From Anatilimnocola aggregata (GTDB taxonomy: Bacteria; Planctomycetota; Planctomycetia; Pirellulales; Pirellulaceae): a stretch of 64,000 nucleotides of DNA. The translations under genes and the position numbers were made by a program. The stretch's first letter is position 1. The number at the start of each line of letters is the position of its first letter. Of this stretch, positions 51,700 to 59,827 are shown piece by piece. The notes beneath the pieces were generated by a model, which saw nothing but the letters and a program-made list of their open reading frames with translations, searched no databases and had not been told where the DNA came from. Location: contig NZ_CP036274.1 of assembly GCF_007747655.1 (NCBI RefSeq), positions 7,998,001 through 8,062,000 on the forward strand, in the 5' to 3' direction.

Positions 51700-52536
51700 C
51701 TACTGCGGGCGAGAGTCGCCCAGCGTTCTGCCTTCGCTGAAGTTCGTGAGGTTGTCTAAATCGCCTTCTTCGAGCTTGGTGCCACTGGGATAGAGCTTCA
51801 GATCGCTGTAGGTGCTTCCCGTGTTGTTGTAGATCTTGCCGAAATCGCCATCGAGGCCCGCAGCGATGATCTGAAACTTGGTGGGGTTGATTCCCTTTAG
51901 CGTTGTCGCTGTATTGCCGGTACCATCGGCGAAGTAGGGCTGAGCGTAGTACGAATCGCTCAAGCCTGAAGCTGCATTCGCGGAACTCAAGTGCTTACCG
52001 TAAGTTCGATTCTCGATGTAGATATACGGCGTATCGCGGCAATATTTCGCAATGTAAGCGGGCACGCTGTCGCCGTCGTCGTCGTTCAGGCGCCGTTCGT
52101 CAAACTCGTAATAGCCTGATCGAGTTGCCGTCATCTCAAAAGGATCGGCGGGATTGGTTCCCACCAATCGCAGCCACAGGACCAGCGCCTCGGCCTGATC
52201 GACCTTGTCTGAGTCGATCTTGGAGTAGAAATCCATCTTTTTGGCGGCAGTCATCTTGGGATAACAGCGCTGCAGATGGCGCTCGACGACGGTGGTATAC
52301 GGCGTGCCGTAATCCTCCCCAAAGCTGGGTGGGTACTCGCCTTTCTGCTGCTTATAGGTCTCGATGCCGTTGGCCAGTTGGCTGATCTCGAGCGAAATCG
52401 CGGCCCGGCGGGCGGCGTTGACGGCCATGTTGATGGCAGGCAGGAGCAGGCCGACGAGGACGGCAATGATGCCAATCACCACCAGCATTTCGACCAGGGT
52501 GAAAGCTCGGGAAGCCGAGGGCCGACGCGTAAACAT
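51700..52536 (-). CDS. Pseudopilin, GspG-like
   Basis: The ATG complementary to 52534-52536 has AAGGAG eight nt upstream and gives 278 residues. The prepilin motif is SRAFTLVEMLVVIGIIAVLVGLLLPAINMAVNAARRAAI with Ala at -1. Then ISQLANGIETYKQQKGEYPPSFGEDYG, the GspG-type helix with 'GxYP'. A short acidic C-terminal region follows. Earlier in-frame residues precede the leader and look non-coding. It is the first pseudopilin after the GspF gene and a candidate major pilin-like subunit. Confidence 0.87.
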   Translation of the reverse strand: MFTRRPSASRAFTLVEMLVVIGIIAVLVGLLLPAINMAVNAARRAAISLEISQLANGIETYKQQKGEYPPSFGEDYGTPYTTVVERHLQRCYPKMTAAKKMDFYSKIDSDKVDQAEALVLWLRLVGTNPADPFEMTATRSGYYEFDERRLNDDDGDSVPAYIAKYCRDTPYIYIENRTYGKHLSSANAASGLSDSYYAQPYFADGTGNTATTLKGINPTKFQIIAAGLDGDFGKIYNNTGSTYSDLKLYPSGTKLEEGDLDNLTNFSEGRTLGDSRPQ

Positions 52537-52604
52537 AACCAACTCCTTCGAGAACAGACGCAGCATTGATTTGATGAGATTTGGGTTGAAGCGAAAGTTG
52601 CAAC

Positions 52605-52670
52605 GTGGGACAGGCATCCTGCCTGTCGGTATTTACTGTTCGTTGTTCACAGGCTGGAAGCCTATGCCAC
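52605..52670. repeat. AGGC...GCCTGT-type imperfect inverted pair
   Basis: A 22-bp arm at 52605-52626 (GTGGGACAGGCATCCTGCCTGT) pairs imperfectly with 52649-52670. The family is the same as 33674-33736, sharing AGGC/GCCTGT and GTGG/CCAC ends. It lies between the gspF stop codon and the GspG-like gene start within the cluster. Confidence 0.75.
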
Positions 52671-52673
52671 GGA

Positions 52674-54089
52674 TTAGGTCAAACCTTGAATGAGCGAAAT
52701 CAGCGGCAAGAAGAGTGCGATGACGATGAAACCGACCGCACCACCGAGGAAGCAGATGAGCAAAGGCTCGATCAACTTCATCAAACCGTCGGTGAGGGTG
52801 CTGACTTCTTCGTCGAATAAGTCGGCCACTTTGTAGAGCATGGTGTCGAGTTCGCCGGTTTCTTCGCCGACGTCAACCATGTTCACCACCAGTTCGTCCA
52901 CCACGCGGGCATTCATATTCAGCAGGTAATAAGCCAGGCCGCAAATGCCCGCCGCCCCGGCAAAGCTGAGGAAGTTCGTATAGCCAGCCTTGGCCGCCAC
53001 ACCAGGGAGCATCATGATCAGAAGCGGAATGAAGGCACCGCTGCCGAACCAGAGGAAGGCCGTCACTGGATGAAAACCGGGGCGAGCATTCGCACCCATC
53101 GGCTTGGCGATCGTTTCGCCTTCGCGAATGGCATCGGTCACTTTGCCATACATCCGCTCGAACATCGCGTTGCCGGCGGTTTCGCGAGTAATGGTGAGAG
53201 CTTCGAGAATAGGCACACCGCTGGAGACGAGCGTTCCCAACGTCCGCGTGGTGCGGGCCATGATGTTCTTCTCGGTGAGCATGCCAATGATCGGCAGCTT
53301 GAGCCAGTACAAGTCCCAGCCCATGCGACCTTGCTTGAACTTGCGAATCAACTTCACGCCGATCCATAACACGACCGGCATCAGCGGGAGCGACCACCAA
53401 CCGTCTTTCACAATCCACTTCGACAGGTTGATGAGAACTTCTGTCATCACCGGTAGTTTGAGACCGAACTCTTCGAACATCTTTTGGAACACCGGCACGA
53501 TCTTGAGCATGATGAAGATCAAGATGAGGCAGGCGACGAGAACGACGACCACGGGATAGATCATCGCGCCTTTGACTTTGCGCTTCAGCGATTCCGACCG
53601 GTCGAGAAACTCGGACAAGCGGCGCAAAATGACTTCGAGAGCACCGCCCGCCTCACCCGCCTTAATCATGTTGATGTACAAGCGGCTGAAGACGCCCGGG
53701 CTTTTGCCCATCGCCTCGGAGAGGGTGGCACCACCTTCAATCTCTTCGCCAACGTCCATCAGCGCGTTTTTCAGTTTGCCGGGCTTCTGTTGCGTTTCGA
53801 GAATTCGCAAACTGCGCACGATGGGGAGACCAGCGTCCTGCAGAATCGACAATTGCTTGGTGAACAGAGCCAATTGCTTGGTACTGGCCCCACCGAGCGC
53901 GAAGCTCCGTTTCTTGCCACTCTTGCCACCTACTTTCGCGCCAGCTTGTTGGCGCTTGACGGCGATCTTGGTGACGAAGTAACCCATCTGCCGAATAGTG
54001 GCCTGGGCTTCTTCTTCGGACCCCGCGTCGATGACGTCGCGAATCTCGGCACCGGTGGCATCCATCGCTTCAAACTGAAAGGTAGGCAT
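52674..54089 (-). CDS. gspF: Type II secretion/type IV pilus inner-membrane platform protein GspF/PilC
   Basis: The ATG complementary to 54087-54089 gives 471 residues. Two tandem GspF domains are visible, each with a helical head (LALFTKQLSILQDAGLPIVRSLRIL and RTTRTLGTLVSSGVPILEALTITRETAGN) and a membrane segment (VVVVLVACLILIFIMLKIVPVF, LLICFLGGAVGFIVIALFLPLISLI). GspF is the polytopic platform protein that couples the ATPase to the pseudopilus. It is preceded by an ATPase gene and followed by pseudopilins. An N-terminal FQFEAMDATGAEI segment is typical of the family's cytoplasmic tail. Confidence 0.95.
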   Translation of the reverse strand: MPTFQFEAMDATGAEIRDVIDAGSEEEAQATIRQMGYFVTKIAVKRQQAGAKVGGKSGKKRSFALGGASTKQLALFTKQLSILQDAGLPIVRSLRILETQQKPGKLKNALMDVGEEIEGGATLSEAMGKSPGVFSRLYINMIKAGEAGGALEVILRRLSEFLDRSESLKRKVKGAMIYPVVVVLVACLILIFIMLKIVPVFQKMFEEFGLKLPVMTEVLINLSKWIVKDGWWSLPLMPVVLWIGVKLIRKFKQGRMGWDLYWLKLPIIGMLTEKNIMARTTRTLGTLVSSGVPILEALTITRETAGNAMFERMYGKVTDAIREGETIAKPMGANARPGFHPVTAFLWFGSGAFIPLLIMMLPGVAAKAGYTNFLSFAGAAGICGLAYYLLNMNARVVDELVVNMVDVGEETGELDTMLYKVADLFDEEVSTLTDGLMKLIEPLLICFLGGAVGFIVIALFLPLISLIQGLT

Positions 54090-54193
54090 CGCCAAATCCC
54101 CTACTTGGTCAAACTCAATCGAATGATCTATGGGTTGGAGAGTCAGCCGCTCGGCAGGAGCGATGCTCTCGGTTCAGGACAAATCGTTCAGGA

Positions 54194-55906
54194 CTAGACT
54201 TCTTGAATGGTTTCGCGGGCCACTTCTTCGAGCGTGGTAATGCCCTCATAGGCTTTGGACAGGCCCGACTCGCGGAGTGTCACCATGCCAAAGCTTTGAG
54301 CGCACTTGCGCAGGTCGTCGACCGAGGCGTTTTGCATGATCAGGTCGCGGATCGTATCGTTGGCGATCAGCAACTCGAACAGACCAACGCGTCCCTTGTA
54401 GCCCGTGTTGTTGCAGGTTTCGCAGCCGCGGCCGCGGAAGAATCGCTTGTCGGCGACGTCTTCCAGCTTCATGCCGATTTCGGCGAGCAACTCTTCGGAC
54501 GCTGGCGTTTCTTCGCGGCATTGAGCACAGATGCGGCGCACCAGACGTTGGGCGAGAATCGCTTCGACCGTAGCGGTGATGAGGAACGTTGGTACGCCCA
54601 TGTCCTTCAAACGCGTGATCGTGCTGGGCGAGTCGTTGGTGTGGAGCGTGCTGAACACCATGTGGCCGGTAAGGGCGGCTTGAATTGCGATTTCGGCAGT
54701 TTCCAAGTCGCGGATTTCGCCGACGAGGATCACATCGGGATCTTGCCGCAAAATGGCGCGCAAGCAGGCTGCGAACGTGACGCCGATCTCGTGATCGATG
54801 GGAATCTGCACGATCCCTTCAATCTCGTACTCGACCGGGTCCTCGGTCGTGATCAGCTTATCTTCCATCGTGTTGAGTTCGGTCAGCGCGGAATAGAGCG
54901 TGGTGGTTTTGCCAGAGCCCGTGGGTCCCGTCACGAGCACGATGCCGTTCGGCCGATCGATAAGCGTGCGGAAGGTCTTGAGCATCGCGGCATCGAGCCC
55001 CACCTTCGCCAGGTTGAGCGATACGACCGAGCGATCAAGCACTCGCATAACGACGCTCTCGCCGAACAGCGTGGGCAACACGCTGACGCGCAGATCGACC
55101 GGGTGACCACCGACGGTAAGTTCGATCCGACCATCTTGCGGCATGCGGCGCTCGGCGATGTCGAGATTCGCCATCACCTTGATGCGCGTAGTAATCGCAA
55201 ACGCCAGGTGACGTGGCGGTGGCACCATTTCGAACAGCACACCATCCGCCTTGATGCGAATGCGAAACTCGTCTTCGAACGGCTCAAAGTGAATGTCGCT
55301 CGCGTGATCTTTGATCGCGAGGAGGAGCACCATGTTCAGCAGTTTGCGAACCGGCGCGCTATCGGCGAGGTCTTCGACATTCAAGCTGTGCTTGCCCGAT
55401 TCGGCCTCTTCAATGGCCTTCTTCAATTCGCCATCGTCTTCGAGTTCGTCGATCAGCCCCTGAATCGTGTCTTTGTCCGACGCATAATAACGGTCGAGCG
55501 TCTTCTTGATTTCCGTCTCGGTTGCGATAACCGTGCGGATTTCATGCCCCAGGAGCGAACGAAGTTCGTCCTGAATGGTGATATTTTGCGGATCGCAAGT
55601 TGCAACGGTCAGGCGATTCCCTTCGAAGTGAACGGGAATGACGCGATATAACTGCGCCATCGACTCGGTGACTTTGCTGAGCAACTCGGGGGTGATGTTG
55701 ATATCGCCGAGTTCGACGACCTTCATCCCCATCTGTTCCGACAGGGCCTGCACCAGCTGGTCTTCTGTTACCAGGTTGAGTTCTTGCGCGATCTTGCCGA
55801 GCAAGGTACCGGGACGGTTTTGCTGTTCTTCGAGCAACATCTCCAATTGGTCATCGGAGATGAAACCCATATCGACCAGAATTTGTCCGATGCGACGAAT
55901 GGCCAT
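54194..55906 (-). CDS. gspE: GspE/PilB-type assembly ATPase
   Basis: The 570-residue protein has an N-terminal GspE N-domain (IGQILVDMGFISDDQLEMLLEEQQ), then ASDIHFEP, the Walker A GPTGSGKTTTLYSAL, the Asp box DPVEYEIEGIVQ, the Walker B RQDPDVILVGEIRD, and the HTNDSPSTITRL His box. A C-terminal tetracysteine zinc motif has CAQCREETPASEEL and CETCNNTGYKGRVGLFELL. It hydrolyses ATP to drive pseudopilus assembly. A second GspE/PilB lies at 57783-59507. Confidence 0.95.
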   Translation of the reverse strand: MAIRRIGQILVDMGFISDDQLEMLLEEQQNRPGTLLGKIAQELNLVTEDQLVQALSEQMGMKVVELGDINITPELLSKVTESMAQLYRVIPVHFEGNRLTVATCDPQNITIQDELRSLLGHEIRTVIATETEIKKTLDRYYASDKDTIQGLIDELEDDGELKKAIEEAESGKHSLNVEDLADSAPVRKLLNMVLLLAIKDHASDIHFEPFEDEFRIRIKADGVLFEMVPPPRHLAFAITTRIKVMANLDIAERRMPQDGRIELTVGGHPVDLRVSVLPTLFGESVVMRVLDRSVVSLNLAKVGLDAAMLKTFRTLIDRPNGIVLVTGPTGSGKTTTLYSALTELNTMEDKLITTEDPVEYEIEGIVQIPIDHEIGVTFAACLRAILRQDPDVILVGEIRDLETAEIAIQAALTGHMVFSTLHTNDSPSTITRLKDMGVPTFLITATVEAILAQRLVRRICAQCREETPASEELLAEIGMKLEDVADKRFFRGRGCETCNNTGYKGRVGLFELLIANDTIRDLIMQNASVDDLRKCAQSFGMVTLRESGLSKAYEGITTLEEVARETIQEV

Positions 55907-55930
55907 GATTGGGAGCTAATGCTTGAGAGC

Positions 55931-55965
55931 TGGGAGTTAGGATCTGGGAACTGGGAACTGGGGTA
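55931..55965 (+). repeat. G-rich GGGAACT tandem segment
   Basis: A stretch of CTGGGAACTGGGAACT-type repeats lies between gspE and pilT on the plus strand, opposite to the reading direction of the cluster. It is related to the C-rich complement of the segment at 42845-42885. It may just be low-complexity repeat. Confidence 0.45.
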
Positions 55966-55987
55966 ATACTGCTTGCTGCAGCAACAA

Positions 55988-57127
55988 CTAATGTCCGCCG
56001 CCGCGAGGGGTTGCGTTCAAATCGGGACCGGGTGCTTGATTCGGATCGTCCATAATGCCGCGTTGTGCGTTGTGAATGCGCTTGGCCAGTTCATCCTGGT
56101 TCTGCGCCTTCGTCAGCACGTCTTCGAGCGTAACCTTTTGCTCCAGCCACAGGCGGAACAAGTGGTCGTCCATCAACTGCATGCCGAACTTGGTGCCGGT
56201 TTGAATAGCGCTGTTAATACGGAAGGTTTTGTTTTCGCGAATCAGGTTCGCAATGCCCGGCGTGACGACGAGAATCTCGTAAGCCGCGCAGCGCCCGCCG
56301 CCAATCTTGGGGAGCAGCGTTTGAGCCACGACGCCGATAATCGACGTCGATAACTGGGTGCGGACCTGATCCTGCAGGTTGCCGGGGAAAGCATCGATAA
56401 TACGATTGATCGTCCCCTGGGCACTATTCGTGTGCAGCGTACCGAACACGACGTGCCCCGTTTCAGCAGCTGAGATCGCCGCTTCGATCGTTTCCAAGTC
56501 ACGCATTTCGCCGACGAGGATTACGTCTGGGTCTTGTCGCAATGCGCGGCGAATGGCTTCCGAAAAGCTGGGAACGTCGACGCCGATTTCGCGCTGATTG
56601 ACCGTCGACTTCTTGTGGTAGTGATAAAACTCGATCGGATCTTCAATCGTGATGATGTGATGGTCGACCGTCTCGTTGATGTAGTTCACCAGGCTCGCCA
56701 GGGTCGTACTCTTGCCCGAACCGGTGGGGCCCGTAACAAGAAACAGGCCGCGGGGACGCATCACCATCTTGACGCAGACGTCGGGCAAGCCCAACTGCTG
56801 CGGGGTGAGCATGTTGTTCGGGATTTGCCGGAGCACCATCGAGACATTGCCGCGTTGCTTGAAGATCGAGACGCGGAAACGGGCCAGGTCGCCGAAGGCA
56901 AAGCCAAAGTCGGCGCTACCTCGCTCCTGCAATTCGCGCTGGCAACGCTCGGGGGCGATGCTCTTCATCAGGGCGACCGTATCTTCGGGCTCGAGTGTTT
57001 TGGTCTCGAGTTTGCGCATCCGGCCGTGCAGACGGAACACTGGGGGCTGACCGGTCACAATATGAATATCGCTCGCGCCTTGCTTGATCGCTGCCTGCAG
57101 CAGCTTGTCGATCAGAATGGAGGCCAT
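55988..57127 (-). CDS. pilT: Type IV pilus retraction ATPase PilT
   Basis: The 379-residue protein has the PilT features: LLQAAIKQGASDIHIVTGQPPVFRLHGRM, Walker A GPTGSGKSTTLASLVNYI, Walker B ALRQDPDVILVGEMRD, and the His box LHTNSAQGTINRIIDAFP. The AIRRALRQDP and EMRDLET blocks are the retraction-type signature, and no zinc tetracysteine is present. PilT powers pilus retraction. The start ATG has AAGGAA about 7 nt upstream. Its presence within this cluster suggests that the machine can retract as well as extend. Confidence 0.95.
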   Translation of the reverse strand: MASILIDKLLQAAIKQGASDIHIVTGQPPVFRLHGRMRKLETKTLEPEDTVALMKSIAPERCQRELQERGSADFGFAFGDLARFRVSIFKQRGNVSMVLRQIPNNMLTPQQLGLPDVCVKMVMRPRGLFLVTGPTGSGKSTTLASLVNYINETVDHHIITIEDPIEFYHYHKKSTVNQREIGVDVPSFSEAIRRALRQDPDVILVGEMRDLETIEAAISAAETGHVVFGTLHTNSAQGTINRIIDAFPGNLQDQVRTQLSTSIIGVVAQTLLPKIGGGRCAAYEILVVTPGIANLIRENKTFRINSAIQTGTKFGMQLMDDHLFRLWLEQKVTLEDVLTKAQNQDELAKRIHNAQRGIMDDPNQAPGPDLNATPRGGGH

Positions 57128-57782
57128 GCAAATTCCTTTCGAGATGTTCCATCAAATAGAAGGGCGCTGCGAGACAACTGAGGACCGAGCGCAGTCCACT
57201 GCGCAACGGGCTCAACCGCGTTAGTTCATCCGAGGTATATGAATAAAGAGTAGAGGTGAAAAGAAGATTTCGCCCCGCCTCTCGCGAATCTGTTCCGAGC
57301 CCGAACCGTTGCCAGGGACCGAGAGCAGGGAAAATGCTTGAGTAAGCACCCGCCTGCGCCAGGCCGTTGTGTTGCCGCACCGCTGGGCAAAGTTCGAATG
57401 AATAAGTTGTCTGGTAGATGAGTAGAGTCTGTTCCGAGCAGACGTGTTGATTATCCCAAGCCTCAGCCGCTGGGACAAATCTTCCCAGGAAAAAACGAGA
57501 TTTTGGGGAGCGATTTTATTTGAACGGCAACCAACGATCCGGTCGCAACGGTCGGCGATAGGGTCGAAACGAATGCCGGACTGGCCAGCCCGAGGTCAGA
57601 TTTTCAGCAACCAGATCGATGCCGTCCGGTCAGCCAACACAATCCGCAACCAACTAACTGGCTGTTCTATGTGGGCCGGTAAGATCCTAACCCGACTGAA
57701 TCTGGAAGTCGGCCGGCACCGCCGCCAGCGCCATCAATGTGACGCGGCCGATGCTCCGCGGCGGGCAAAAATGCTTCGCCAG
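57128..57782. other. Long intergenic region in the secretion cluster, no gene seen
   Basis: This 655-bp gap separates the two minus-strand ATPase genes. I found no reading frame with coding character and no convincing terminator, structured RNA or repeat of the families seen elsewhere. A promoter for pilT and the downstream genes is likely here. Its length, in an otherwise compact cluster, is unusual. Confidence 0.5.
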
Positions 57783-59507
57783 CTAACCAATCACATCCTG
57801 CTCGGTACGCTTGGCGTTGCGATACACTTCTTCCAGGGTTGTTATACCCCTCATTACCTTGTGCATTCCATCTACATAGAGGGTGCTCATCCCTTGACTG
57901 ATAGCTACCTTGCGGATCTCAGTAGAGGAGACGTTTTTGAAGATCAGCTCGCGAATCTTCGCCGTAATCATCATCAGCTCGAAGATCCCTTGGCGGCCGC
58001 GATAGCCACTCTTGTTGCAGTTGCCGCAACCTTTCCCCTTCATAAAAGTTGCCGTTTGCGCCAGTTTCAGAGGAATTCCTGCATCCAGCAAAACCGATTC
58101 CGAGAGCTGAATTGCATGCTTGCACTTCTGGCAATTCAAACGGACCAGCCGCTGAGCCAGCACCGCCACCACGCTGCTTGCGACCAAGTACGACGGCACG
58201 TGCATGTCGACCATGCGCGTCACAGCACTGGGCGCATCGTTCGTGTGTAGCGTACTAAAAACCAAGTGTCCAGTTAGAGAAGCCTGGATACCCATCTGAG
58301 CCGTCTCTTCGTCGCGCATTTCGCCAACGAGGATCACATTGGGGGCTTGTCGCAACATCGCGCGAATGATGCGGGCGAAGTCGAGTCCGATGTTGTGCTT
58401 CACCTCCACCTGATTGATTCCGGGAAGGTAATACTCCACCGGATCCTCGGCCGTGATGATCTTCTTGTCGGGCCGATTCATCGAATTGAGCGCGGCATAA
58501 AGCGTCGTCGTCTTCCCCGAACCGGTGGGTCCAGTTACGAGCACGATTCCGTTAGGCCGCTTGAGCAGAGTCTGGAATTTGGTGAAGTCACCTTCCGACA
58601 AGCCAAGCTGGCGGACGCCAACCTTGATGTTGTCCTTGTTCAGAATCCGCATGACTGCCGACTGGCCGTGCGCCGTCGGAATGATACTGACGCGAAGGTC
58701 CAAGTCCTTGTCGCCGACCGTCACCTTAATCCGTCCGTCCTGGGGGCGGCGACGTTCGGCGATGTCCATCTTCCCCAAAATCTTGATGCGGGAAATGATC
58801 GCTGCCAGCAGCCGCCGGGGAGGGCTGTCGCGTTTGATTAATATGCCATCGATTCGATAGCGAATCCGAACGACTGTTTCAAACGGCTCCACATGAATGT
58901 CGGAGGCTCGGAGCTGGACCGCCTCAGCGATCATCAAATTGACCATGCGCACGACCGGCGCGCTATTCTCGTCGACGATTTCCTGGCTGCTGGCGACCGA
59001 TGCCGACTCGGTCTCGGTGAAGTCGATTGCCGTATCAGTGAATTCCTGGAGCACCGAGTCCGCCGATTCACCTTCGATCTGGCTGTAGTACTTATTGATC
59101 GACTCCAAGATCTTATCGCGGGGCGCCAGGGCGATTTCGATCTTGCGATTCAAGATAAAACGCAGTTTTTCGATCGTATCGATGTCGTAAGGATCGCTGA
59201 CGATTACCTTTAGGGCGTCATCTTCTTCAGCCAACGGCAGAATGGCATTTTCGCGGGCGACCGATTCCGGAACGAGTTCGATGATGTCCTCGGGAATGGT
59301 CACTTCGCTCAGGTCGATGTAATCGCGGCCATGCTCCTGAGCCACCGCCCGCATCACTTCTTCGCCGGTGGCATAGCCCAGTTTGATCAGGGTTTCAGAG
59401 AGATTGGCATTCGAATCCTTGGAAACCTGGCGAGCTTCGGTGAGTTGGTCCTGGCTGATGATTCGCCTGCGGAGCAGGATTTCGGTGAAGTCTCCCTTAC
59501 GAGCCAC
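57783..59507 (-). CDS. pilB: GspE/PilB-type assembly ATPase, second copy
   Basis: I choose the GTG complementary to 59505-59507 because GGAG lies nine nt upstream, giving 574 residues. The N-domain (FTEILLRRRIISQDQLTEARQ) is followed by ASDIHVEP, Walker A GPTGSGKTTTLYAAL, DPVEYYLPGINQVEV, Walker B RQAPNVILVGEMRDEETAQ and the HTNDAPSAVTRMVDMHV His box. The C-terminal zinc motif CQKCKHAIQLSES and CGNCNKSGYRGRQGIFELM is present. It is the first gene of the cluster. With the second ATPase at 54194 this cluster has two assembly motors plus PilT. Confidence 0.94.
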   Translation of the reverse strand: MARKGDFTEILLRRRIISQDQLTEARQVSKDSNANLSETLIKLGYATGEEVMRAVAQEHGRDYIDLSEVTIPEDIIELVPESVARENAILPLAEEDDALKVIVSDPYDIDTIEKLRFILNRKIEIALAPRDKILESINKYYSQIEGESADSVLQEFTDTAIDFTETESASVASSQEIVDENSAPVVRMVNLMIAEAVQLRASDIHVEPFETVVRIRYRIDGILIKRDSPPRRLLAAIISRIKILGKMDIAERRRPQDGRIKVTVGDKDLDLRVSIIPTAHGQSAVMRILNKDNIKVGVRQLGLSEGDFTKFQTLLKRPNGIVLVTGPTGSGKTTTLYAALNSMNRPDKKIITAEDPVEYYLPGINQVEVKHNIGLDFARIIRAMLRQAPNVILVGEMRDEETAQMGIQASLTGHLVFSTLHTNDAPSAVTRMVDMHVPSYLVASSVVAVLAQRLVRLNCQKCKHAIQLSESVLLDAGIPLKLAQTATFMKGKGCGNCNKSGYRGRQGIFELMMITAKIRELIFKNVSSTEIRKVAISQGMSTLYVDGMHKVMRGITTLEEVYRNAKRTEQDVIG

Positions 59508-59827
59508 GTTGCAGTTCTCCAATCCGCGGAATGCCAGAAACAAAGTATCGTTAGCGTCGCCTGGGGTGGGCGAAGCGGCAGCTTAGCCCGCCCTATCTCC
59601 GCACGCGGAGACCCACCGGGGAAAATCTCAAACATCAGTCAAGTTCGATGCTGGCCATCAATCGGGGCCAGTTGCCGGCGTCGGTTTGAAGATGAGAGTG
59701 GGCAAACCAACGCCTGTTCCGTCGACAAACAGCAAGTTGCTGCAGTTTGCCAAAACTTATTCTGCGCCGCTGCGAAAGCCATTGTCAATTCGCCGCAAAT
59801 TAGGAACAAGCAAAATTTGCGGATTTT
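59508..59827. promoter_or_regulatory. Divergent control region with AATTTGCGG sites
   Basis: This 320-bp region lies between the pilB start and the divergent membrane protein gene. Three copies of the AATTTGCGG element lie at 59793-59801 (inverted), 59814-59822 (direct) and 59840-59847 (inverted), with the last two forming an 11-bp inverted repeat (59815-59825 with 59837-59847). A separate hairpin of GGGTGGGC-type sequence lies around 59570-59600. The spacing looks like a transcription factor operator. No gene is seen. Confidence 0.55.

Noticed and set aside
54203-55651. Plus-strand open frame of about 480 codons
   Set aside because: It is antisense to the GspE ATPase gene, which has all expected motifs.
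57444-58250. Plus-strand frame spanning the intergenic gap and the end of pilB
   Set aside because: Most of it is antisense to pilB; the gap part shows no signal or coding character.
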